Shown piece after piece: positions 1-9,500 of a stretch of DNA of 25,111 bases. The notes beneath the pieces were generated by a model. It was given only the letters and a program-made list of their open reading frames with translations. It searched no databases and was not told the origin of the DNA. The translations under genes and the position numbers were made by a program. The stretch spans positions 651 to 25,761 of the forward strand of contig JAAMXP010001121.1 of assembly GCA_019693395.1 (NCBI GenBank), given 5' to 3'. Origin of the DNA: Ettlia oleoabundans (taxonomy: Eukaryota > Chlorophyta > Chlorophyceae > Chlamydomonadales). Every line of letters starts with the position of its first letter. Position 1 is the stretch's first letter.

Positions 1-689
1 GTTCCCGCTGGCAGGCTGAAAAGTCGAGCAGCATGGTTTCTGCCTGCTGCAGCATGCATGTGGTGTTGGCAGATGTTCCAAGAGTGGAAGACAGGAGATG
101 GGTGTGTGGCGGATGGGATGGCAATCCAGCAATGAGGCAGCTGCACACACCGAGCGGGCAGGCAGGTAAAGGTGTGGCAACAACCACCCATGGGTGCAGG
201 CAGGGCAGTTAGGCAGGCCGCTAGCCGGGCACATAGGTTGGAACTAGCAATGTGGAGTCTGGGCACAGGATCTGAGTGTACATTTGTGCAAGCAATGCAC
301 CCCAATCATGCACAGTATAAACAAAACAACCACCAGTATTCAGCATGCCGTCAAGAGGGACAGACCGGGCAGCTCCCACCTGCTTGCACCGCAATGACTG
401 TCCAATCGCATGAGGTATGGCACGCTGCGTGCCATGGTGGCTATCAGCCTCAGGGGGCAGCATTATGTGCCCTGTTGCACATGCATAGTGCACCCTGCAG
501 TTAGCACATGTTGCGGGCGGATTTCTACCGTGGCAAGTGGCCATTGGGGGTGGCGAGTAACAAGGGTGAATACGCAAACCACGCAAGTAAGCAACGCAGC
601 GATCATTTTGCGAGCTTGTGATCCTCATTACCCCATTGCGTTGCTGGGAGAATGGCTGCTCACTGCAACCCTTTTTGCAACCAGAGCAG

Positions 690-850
690 CGGTAGTGGCG
701 GGGCGGGATGGGCGCCTTGCGAACAAAGAGAGATTGCCGCGCCGCCGCGCAACGACGCTGATGCAGACGGAGTGGCATGTCGCAACGGGCGCTTCAGCCA
801 GACGCGGAGCAGCGCATCGTCTCCGGCCAGTAAAGCAGTTGGCCCAGCCT
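690..850 (-). repeat. Dispersed repeat, copy A (inverted)
   Basis: Read on the minus strand, this stretch aligns with 15361-15512 and 18831-18970 on the plus strand. The best block is 20 identical bases: 696-715 is the reverse complement of 18944-18963. A second conserved block (reverse complement of 801-830, containing GCCGGAGA and CGCTGCT) matches the start of copy C. On the plus strand the peptide frame beginning RDGR at about 705 stays recognisable in the reverse complement of copy B, including a VATG core. Copies have drifted and carry frameshifts, so this is probably an old mobile or duplicated segment, not a working gene. Confidence 0.55.
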
Positions 851-1300
851 CCTTGCACTGCGCTGAACGAATGAATTCAAGAGAGCAAGCTGCGATCGAG
901 CTGGAGCAAAGACAATGGGCGCCAGCATGCGGCGTAGGGACTAGTCCCAGTCTGGGTGGGGACAGCCTGGCGCGCCATGGCCATGCCTGCGTACTTCAGC
1001 GGCCAACCTTGTTTTCACCTATCCTGCCTTGGATAGGCAGTATAGGCCCGGGCTGGAGCCAGGGATTCTGCTGCTCCTTTAGTTCCCCTCTGTTCTGTGA
1101 ATTTACCACTGCCATGCCATTTGGCTCGGAGGGTGCTAAATGGCTTTATTGCAGACGCCGCATCCTCCTCAGCATCAACCCGGAACCGGTGGTTCCAAGG
1201 CGGAACGGTAAGATGCAGGTTGAAACAAGGAGGCAGCTACGCGGTCAGCGCCAAAGTAGAATTGGAAAAGCGGCCTAGATGTCAGGCAGATTGTCCACAG

Positions 1301-1305
1301 TTACA
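1301..1305 (-). terminator. TGTAA polyadenylation element for the ClpR6-like gene
   Basis: TTACA on the plus strand reads TGTAA on the minus strand, 185 bases beyond the stop codon at 1490-1492. TGTAA is the usual poly(A) signal of green algae. The assignment is by motif and position only. Confidence 0.45.
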
Positions 1306-1489
1306 CAAGATGGGCTGCCGGTGTTGTGGTGGCGTGCCTCTACATGTGAAAGCATCGATGGATTCCATGCCCGCAAAATCAACTAAATCTTGGACGGCCT
1401 GGGCTGCAAATGTAGAGCAGCACCAACACTATGACTGCATGGGTGGTAAGAGGCTGGTGTGTGATGGCACATATAGTTTGTTTGCTGCC

Positions 1490-3775
1490 TTAAGCGATTA
1501 CGCCGTCGATCAGACCCAGCTCCATCGCCTGCTTTGGGCTGAGGAAGTTGTCACGGTCTGCGAGGCAGGCTAACAGATGGGCAGATTGTAAAGGCGAGGA
1601 AGCACAGCGCAAACTGGCCAACGTTACAGCCCTATACAGCCATTCAGAGCCATCGTGGGGGGCGAAAGCTGGGGGAGGCCATTTACAACCCCTATACAAG
1701 AACTTGCAAGCAGCCATGCAACCAGCGCAGCAACTGCGTGCCGCAGCGGGCTGGATTCCCCTCAACAGGTGGCGTGCAGCGGGATGGTGGTTAGGAGCCG
1801 TGCATGGTGCCAGACTACAATGGCTGCTCGGAATGGTGGTTGCGGCACACAGCCGGCGCCGCTTACCGCACTCCATCTCCACTGTCTCCTGCGGCAGCCC
1901 CGTGAACTCTGACAGGAAGCGGTACATCACTTGCATGTTGCGGTTGAGCTCGCTGGCGGTGATGTTGCATTCATCTGCAATGCAAACGCAAAGAACGCAA
2001 CACAACAACAGAGCATGAGCTACGTGGCAAGTACAACGAGGTCCCGGTGCAGGAATGCGGCTGGGTGTGGCTGGGTGGTGCTGTGCCAGCTGGCGAGCGC
2101 CAAAGCAGGTGCCGCACAATGACAGCCTAACACAGACGCCAGGCCAACACCACTCAAGCTAATCTAGTTAGTCCTGCCCCCCAATGCCCTGTCGCGCACC
2201 TGCCGAGCCTTGCAAGCCGCCCATCGGCTGCTGCAGCAAGATCCGGGTATTCTCCATAGAAAAGCGCCGCCCGCGGGTGCCTGCCGCCAGCACCGTCGCC
2301 GCAGTGCCGCCCACCATGCCAAAGCCTACGGTTGATACGGGGGCCTTGATCGCCCTCATGGTGTCCAGAATGGATGTCACTGCGTAAGGGGAGCCCTGCA
2401 AACATGGAAAGAAAGGCAGGGCTAGCAAAATAAGTATTAAATAACCGTGTGATGGTACAGCTTGTACATGAAAGGCGGCTGGTGGCCAGGCAGGGGAAGC
2501 AGCAACATGAGGCGCGCAATTCACCAGCAGCTGCAGCAGAAAAGTACACAAGAAAACCCAGAACAGATCCAGCACGACCAGAACAACCACACACCAGCTA
2601 TCCGAGCATGCAACCAGCAGCTGGTAAAGCCGCAGCAACCCAAATCCACACAAGCTCTGCCCTCTCCCTTGGGCATGTTGCCACGTACTTGTACTCGCCA
2701 ACTGAATGTCCCTGGAGTAATGCCTGTATACGCTGCCACTTCTACCTCCGACTTGCCTGTGGGCAGTTGATGTACAGCTTAATTTCCTCCTGCTCGTCCA
2801 AAGAGTCCAGAGCCAAGAGGGAGGCAACAACCTGCAGAGGGATATGTGTAGCAAGAAGCTAGGAGGGAGGACGGCTGTGGCGCAACAGAGTCAAATAAGG
2901 CACGCATAGGCCAACGCACAATGCGTCAACAAATCCCAACAACCGGCCCTTGGTGCTTCCCATGTTTCCAGTCACGACAAAAACCAGAGGGGCCGTTCCT
3001 GACTCTTGGCACATGCTGGTCGTTTCCATCGGCAACACCGTACCAAGGTGAGTCTGGCAATGAGGTAGCCTGCACTGCCTACACTAGTCTTGTCTCCTTG
3101 GCACCCTGCTGCCAGGTGGCCCCTCCCTGCCGGGCGGCTTGGCTTCACATCCACGCCAGGCACCCACCTGTGTCGCCACCTGGTCGCTGATGCGCTGGTT
3201 GAGAAAGATGATGCGGTTGCGCAGCAGGTAGCCGTACAGGTCAATCACCTCCTGTAAGTGGCAACAAAGAGTAGGGGGTAGGGCTTTGTAAGACAGAGAG
3301 AACAGGGGGTATGCTACCTAGGGCCACGGCTACAAGAATGGTGGAGAGGTGTCAAAAGCATCAATCAGTGCCCTGTTTTGTGACACACCTGGCCGCCGGG
3401 GCCCATTTGGATGACAGGTGCAACTATTGGGTCCCGTTCCCGCCGTGCGCACACCGGGGACATCCTGCAGGTAAATGGTACAGGGCAGCTGTGTGCCGCC
3501 TCAGCGCCTTCCAACGCCGCGCCGCAGCTTGCAGCACCCAACCATCACAAAGCAGAGAGCTTGCCGTGCCAACATCAAACGGGGATGTTAGCGCACCTTG
3601 CTGGTCTGCTGCTTGTGCTGCCGCTGCTGCGTGCCAGGCTGCCGCCCAGGCTGGCGGCGCTGCTGCTGGAGGCATGGGCGTGCGGTGCTGCGCACGGCCG
3701 TGTGTTCTGCCGCTGCTGCTGGACCTGCTGCTGCGCGCACATCGCCGCTCGTTGCTGCTGAACCATAGTCTGCAT
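1490..3775 (-). CDS. CLPR6: Plastid Clp protease non-catalytic subunit, ClpR6-like
   Basis: This is a subunit of the chloroplast ClpPR core, which degrades unfolded stromal proteins. Seven exons give 261 residues: 3775-3597, 3464-3389, 3251-3168, 2831-2757, 2395-2200, 1974-1867 and 1557-1490. All phases agree. Residues 1-60 are a Gln/Ala/Ser-rich transit peptide. The ClpP fold follows, with NRIIFLNQRISDQVATQ, the YINCP strand, GTRGRRFSMENTRILLQQP and a C-terminal CDRDNFLSPKQAMELGLIDG. The active-site Ser of the GxAASxG motif is replaced (FGMVGGTAA, Gly168). The catalytic His is Gln (Gln193 in LLQQP). Asp242 remains, so the subunit should be inactive. The SPYAV and TVGFG segments resemble ClpP6, and Chlamydomonas has an inactive ClpP6 relative called ClpR6, hence the symbol. 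Intron 4 uses a GC donor (CAG|GCAAGT). The family is near certain; the exact orthologue is inferred. Confidence 0.88.
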
Positions 3776-4067
3776 GATGCTAACGTGCTGTTTGGTAAGC
3801 TACAACGCCGTGGAGGCACAAGGGTGGATCGATAGCGGGCAACCTGAGGACCCCTCGTTTATGGCTGCAACTGGCACCTATCGAATTACGTCACGATGAT
3901 AAATGGTCGTTCTGCGCCGCGATGGCCAACAATCGAGCAGGGCTAGGAAGAAAACACCGGGGTCTCACCCATCCCTGCTTACTGTTCGCTTCTCGGGGCG
4001 AGCATTTGTGCTGCATTTCCATCTCATCACAAATAGGTCTCCGGGAAAAGCCCGATTGTGGTGCAAT
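3776..4067. promoter_or_regulatory. Divergent promoter between ClpR6-like and uL22 genes
   Basis: The start codons of two genes for chloroplast proteins face away from each other across 292 bases. Both promoters and both 5' untranslated regions must fit here. I see no clear TATA box. Shared regulation of the two genes is an inference from the spacing and the shared plastid role. Confidence 0.5.
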
Positions 4068-5593
4068 ATGCAGGCGGTCGCGGCACCCACTGCGCGGCCA
4101 GTGCAGGCACAGCTGGCCCTCAAACCGGTGCAGCTCAGCAGCGTGAGGGCGTTCAGGACGGTGAGGGCTGCAATGCGCCACTGGCCTGTGGTGGGGTGGG
4201 CTTGTCGCGCAGGCAGCCACTATCTGCGACGGTGTGCTGTCGCTACTAATTGTCTCGCTTGTCAATGCCGAGCGCGTTACATACCATACGCCCGTTACTG
4301 CCCCCGCGCAGGTGCCCGTGGTGGCGCCCCGCCCTTTGGCGGCTCCCGCCGCCCGCAGCAGCCTGCTGTCACAGACAGTGGTTGCCAAGGCAGCAGCAGC
4401 AGAAGCAGCACCAGAGACAGCCTCTGAGGCAGTTGCACACCTGCGGTTCTCTCGCGGCTCGCCCCTCAAGGTGTGGAAGGAAGCGAGGCTGCCACACTCT
4501 CTGCCAGCCTTGATGAGATTCACACGTGCCTATGTAGTTTATGGGCAGGATGCTACTTGAAGCAGTCGTCTGCTCACCGTGAAGCAGCCGTCTGCTCGCT
4601 GGCAGCACTGCATGCCAGGGCAATCAGCACACCAGGCTGCTGCATTGCATGTTGATGCAATGCAGCAGCCATTTCACCGGGGCATTGCTTGAGACACACC
4701 GCCCCACCAGCCTTGGCCAAGTGCAGCCTTTTTGGCTGGCCACCACAGCCTGTTGTGGCCTGTTGAACTCCTCCTCAGTGCACTGCTGCTGGCATTTGCG
4801 CTGCGCGCAGGTGCGGCGCGTGTTGGACCAGATCCGTGGCCGAAGCTATGAGGAGGCCATCATGATCCTGGAGTACATGCCCTACAAGGTACGCCTGCGG
4901 TACATTTGCAGCGCGGCTGCAGTACATCCCTAGGCCACAGACATCCGGTACAGGAAAGGGTTGCTGAGGGTTTCCTGGTGGGAAGTTGTGGAGGAATGCC
5001 AGCTATGTGCAGCATTGTACCTGCGTCTTTCCATGGGGTCTGAGGCGGAGGGAGTTGCTCCCCCTCTGCCGCATGCTGGAAGTACTAGGGGTCAGCGTCC
5101 GCCTGTTTTCCGGGTTCTGTCACCGCCTGCACATTCGCCATCTGACCCATGCCGCGCCTGGGGCCTGTGCCTGCAAATTTGCAGGCGTGCGAGCCGGTGC
5201 TCAAGACGCTGCTGTCGGCGGCTGCCAATGCCAAGCAGAACCTGGGTCTACGTAAGGCCAAGCTGGTGGTCAGCGAGTGCTTTGCGGATGCTGGCCCCGT
5301 GCTGAAGCGGTTCCGGCCGCGTGCGCAGGTGTGATAGTAGGCCTGGCCTGCTGCGGTGGTTGGGCTTCCCCATGAGGTCGCTGCCCTTGCAGGCATAGGA
5401 GCTGTAGCCCGCACCCAGCTTTCATATGGTTGCATGGTGCAGTGATTGTGCCTACCGGGCAACTCTTACCTCTGCTGTCGCGATATGGCAACCTTGCCGA
5501 CTGTTTGCCTGGTTTGATCCGTGGTTGCAGGGGCGCGGCTACCCCATCAGGAAGCCCCTGGTGCACATTACTGTCAAGGTCCGCGAGAGCTAG
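4068..5593 (+). CDS. RPL22: Plastid 50S ribosomal protein uL22 (nucleus-encoded)
   Basis: uL22 is a large-subunit ribosomal protein that binds 23S rRNA and lines the nascent-peptide tunnel; here it serves plastid translation. Five exons (4068-4160, 4312-4470, 4811-4888, 5185-5328, 5531-5593), all split in phase 0, give 178 residues. Roughly the first 65-70 residues form an Ala/Pro/Ser/Val-rich transit peptide. The L22 domain follows: [19 protein letters not shown], then [20 protein letters not shown], then [17 protein letters not shown]. It ends with the family signature [20 protein letters not shown]. The domain has normal length and no breaks. ATG 4068 begins the transit peptide and fits the frame; in-frame codons upstream add nothing recognisable. 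rpl22 is generally missing from core chlorophyte plastid genomes, so a nuclear copy is expected. No TGTAA element is seen soon after the stop. Confidence 0.93.
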
Positions 5594-6579
5594 TCAGTTC
5601 ATTCCTCCACTTTGCTTGTCATATCTTTTTCCACTGGGTCCTGCAATACACACCGGCACATGGCTGTTAGGGCTTGCGCACATCACTGACATAGACAAAC
5701 ATGTGAAAAGTTGCGAGCGTGCTCTCATGGTGGGAAGCCCCAGCCTGATCGCCAGCAAGCAGTCATGAGAGGATCCTATGCCAGAGCGCAGGGGGGTGTG
5801 ATGTGAATTTGTTGGTTGCTGATGTCAACAGGCTGCAACAGGGGCAGCAGCAGCACACTTTGTTGCCTGACCAAGGCCGCATGGCTGCTGTGATGTCATG
5901 CGTTACAGAACCTTGTTTGTGAGCCTATTTAGACTTGGGACTACCTAGCAGATGCCCTTGCACGTCTGTGATGTCGCCAAACCACCGAGCTGTCACTGTG
6001 TCTTTCACAACGTGCGTACATAGCTGTGGTTTAGGCGAGGAACGCCGTGCAGTCAAAGTAGGCTTCTCCGCGGCAACATAGCTGGAAAGGTGGTCGCGAT
6101 GGTCAGCTGGCAGCATGCTCTGCTGCGAGCGGCGGCGCCAAGCGTTGCTGGCACCAGCATGGCAGGATCAGGGCCAACCGGGGTTTAAGACCTCCTCTCG
6201 CCCGATTGTGATGCCCATCCCTTCGCCTTTGCGGGCATGTCGTACCTGCTCAAGGGCTCTCTCGTGTTTGACATTTGGATAGAGCGCCAATTGTTTGCTA
6301 GGTTTTCGGCAGTTGCCATGCGTTGTTCCATCAATGCCCGACACTATTGAGTTCACTGCCGTTCTTGAGGAGCATGCTTCCACACCGATCGCATTTGCAC
6401 TGGAATTGAAGGAGCGCCTAGCAATACAATGATGCAAGGCTGCCCTGGTGTGAACCGTCGACATTGACAGCAACCGCGAAAGAATCGGCAGGACCTCTGC
6501 AGCCCTGTCCGACCCACCTTCCCCAGCTCCTGCCTCCACCGCTCCAGCCGCGCCGGCGCATACCTAAGCTCACCTCCAA
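5594..6579. other. Intergenic stretch between uL22 and FAN1
   Basis: This holds the 3' untranslated region of the uL22 gene and the promoter and leader of FAN1. A minus-strand open frame (6168-6539, 123 codons) starts 41 bases from the FAN1 start codon. A 32-codon plus-strand frame begins at 6334. Neither resembles a known protein or joins to neighbouring exons, so I do not call them genes. Confidence 0.5.
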
Positions 6580-9500
6580 ATGCGGGGAGAGGGCACCCTT
6601 CTTTCTCTGTTGGGCAGGGATGTAACCAAACAGCGCCGGCGAAAGGTTCAGCAGGCAGGTGGCGTCACGGGGGCCGCAGCTTCAGTGCCTCGTGAGTCAT
6701 CAAGCATGCCCGGAAATGGTGGCACCTCACCATCACGCACCATCTTGCCAACTCTTGCACCTGCCGCCGCAGCAGGGGCAGCAGCTGCAGCAGGAGTAGA
6801 AGCTGACAGTGACAGCGGCAGGTCTGTTGCTGTGCCTTCAGTGTGCAACTTGGGCCAGCCGTCGGCAGCGGAGGCAACCACCTCACCTCTCAAAATTGGG
6901 TGTGTGCGCTGCCCTGTGTGCAACACCCAGCTACCGCAAGATGACGACAAGGTCAATGCCCACATAGGTGAGAGAGAGGGGCATGGGAGTTGGCTTGGAT
7001 AGCTTGTGTTGCAAATTTCAAATGTTGGTATCAGCGTTGCTGTTCAGATGCTTTGGTTGCCTTTTTTTTGTGGTCAAGGTTTCAGCCGTTGTGCACTTGC
7101 CACCATGCCGTTCCTGCAGACAAATGCCTATCAAAGGGCTCGCTGCAGAAGCGGACCCAGCAGGTCAGCATCTTCCAGTTTGCTTCTCAGCACAGCACGC
7201 ACCCGCTGCAGAAGCAGCACCGACAAAACAAGCAGCAGCAGTTGCAGCCACAGCAGCTGTTGCAGCCAGAGCAGCGGCGGCGGCAGCAACAGCAACAGCA
7301 GCAACCGCCCGATCAACTGCTGCCACATGCAGGCTCGGCTCCCATTGCATCTTCCTCTCTGGCTACAGCAGCTTCCAAGCGACGAACGCGTGCTGAAGCA
7401 GACGCTGCGTTGGCAGCCGGCGCTGCAAGGGCCGCTGGCCAAATTCTGGGTGCTGCGGGGATGGAAATAGACCTTACAGCTGACAGCGATGGTGACCCAG
7501 GCTGCCAGGACGAAGGATACAGCGATGTCCAGCAGTGGCCCAAGCCATCATCGGCAGCAGGGCAGATCAGGGCAGCCGCTGCTGGCGTGAAGCGAAGCAT
7601 GCAGCGCCAGCAGGGCAGTCAATCACCCTCTGTGTCATGGCCCTCACAAAGTACACCAGGCAGCCAGGGTGGCGGTTTGTTGCAGAGCAGGCAAAGCGAG
7701 GTTGCTAGCGTCCCACGCTTCCCGCACGGCAAAGCTATGCATTCTGCTTCCCCTGCACAGCGGTCAGCGTCGCTCCCTCCGCGCCCCTCTGGGCTTCTTG
7801 CGGACGGCAGCACGCAGCACAAGGGTCATCTGGCTGGAAGCAATGCTGCCCAGCCCAGCACTTTGCGCTGCTTTTACTGCAGCGTGGTGGGCAGGCGGCA
7901 CCAGAAGCACGAGACCATGTGTCAAGCTGGCCAGGTGCGGCCAGGTCACACCAAGGCTGGCACGTAAAGGGCACCCCTAGCCTAGAGACAAACACCCATG
8001 CCTGAACTTGCAAGTCCAGGCAGCTTGTCTGCCTGTCTCGCTGTATGCTGGGTTGTGCATGAGCCTGCTCTGACACCACCGTTGGATCCTGCTGCAAACT
8101 GTTGAGACACGGCCTCTGAGCCCTGGTATAGGCTTTTCTGAGAATTTTCATCGCCTCCGAGTTACTGCAGAGGTTAGTGGTGGAATGGGAGGCAGGCAAC
8201 CCCCGTGATGTCCACGCCTTGTTGGTTCTGGAGGCCCACAGGTTGGTGTCCTGCAAGATTGAGCTTGGCGAAGCTGCCAGCTGCTTACCCTGCCAGCTGC
8301 TTGCTGTGCGGAACCTTCCCGGCACACTCGCAACCGTGCTGACCACACCGCTTGCTGTAAACTGGAGACTTACAGCTTCTTAACAAACACGTGCTTTGTA
8401 GCAAGCATGTGCTTGTTGGGAAGCTTCATAGCTATGTTTGCTGTTTGGCCTGACCTGCGCTCATACTGCACCTGCCTACTGCCGATGCCCATGCAGCCGC
8501 CTGCCGGTGGGGCATCTACCGCATGTTGTGGCCCGGCACATGGCCGGATTGATCAAGAGCAAGCAAGCGGTAGTGGAGCTTGTGGTTCAGGAGGAGCCAT
8601 TGAGTGAAAAGGCACCTCTGCTCGTGGAGGTACAGGTGCCTTACTCCGGCTGCTTTCTGCCCCTGCCCACAACTGTGGTGGGCTACTAGCGAACATCTTA
8701 CACGATTCATGATGCTATTTGACCGACACACAACACGGACTCGTGTTAAAGCCCTTGGTCAAGTAACAGCTGCCAAAAACATACCTGAGCGTTAACAGGG
8801 AGCATTTCCATTTTCGAACCTTGCACCGGTTGTGCCTTGGTTGCAGGTTTCCATGCAACCTGCTGCCCCCAGCGCTTCGCCAGGAGCCGCCGGCAGGGCA
8901 GCAGCTGCACTGAACCGTGCCGAAGCCGCCGCCGCCACCCAGCTGCAGCAGCAGCCGCAAGCCACCGGCGAGCGGCTGCATGCCAACTTCTTGACTGTGC
9001 TTGACACAGTTCAGCAGCTTGATGGCCACTTGTTGGCTGAGCAAGAGACTGGGCTCATCGCTGCTTACAAGGTAAGATGCTTCTGCTTTCAACCTGCCCA
9101 ACCAAAGCCTAGCCTGCAACATGGCAACTTGCGAACATAGGCCATCTGCGGATCAGGGATGACTCGTTGTCCTGCCTTTTTTCGCATCCACCGGCAGAAA
9201 TGGTGGCGGACAAGGGTGCAGCCGCATTGAGTCTGCTTCTCCTCCGCTACCCCGCATGCTCTGTCAGTCACACGCATGCGGGCACACTCCTTGCACGCCT
9301 TGTCGCTCTGCAAATGCCGGCGCTGCCCTGCCAGTGCTGTTTCACATACATGCATACATGGGCCGCGCGTGCTGTCTCAGTGCTGCTGTCGCTACGGGCT
9401 GCCCTGCCGAGTCGTTTTGACAAAAAAATGTATAAATACTCCATATACGCCCTGCCAAAGTGTTGCAGGCCCTGCCGCTGCCGTGCCAGTGCCTGTTCCT

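Larger units (their letters stand above)
1..1489. other. Region without a recognisable gene, plus the 3' UTR of the ClpR6-like gene
   Basis: Several overlapping open frames occur on both strands here. None shows a known domain, a convincing start context or a splice pattern that links it to another exon. The part just below 1490 is the 3' untranslated region of the minus-strand ClpR6-like gene. Positions 690-850 hold an inverted copy of a repeat that also occurs near 15361 and 18831. I see nothing else that I can name. Confidence 0.5.

Noticed and set aside
221..778. 185-codon minus-strand frame
   Set aside because: It overlaps two plus-strand frames of similar length, has no domain and partly consists of repeat copy A.
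652..1278. 208-codon plus-strand frame
   Set aside because: It overlaps repeat copy A, whose other copies carry frameshifts and stops, and it shows no known domain.
6168..6539. 123-codon minus-strand frame close to the FAN1 start
   Set aside because: No recognisable domain, transit signal or splice partner; a frame of this length is common by chance in this base composition.
9428..9440. TATA-like TGTATAAATACT
   Set aside because: It lies inside a FAN1 intron just before an exon that joins cleanly to the upstream one, so an internal promoter is not needed.
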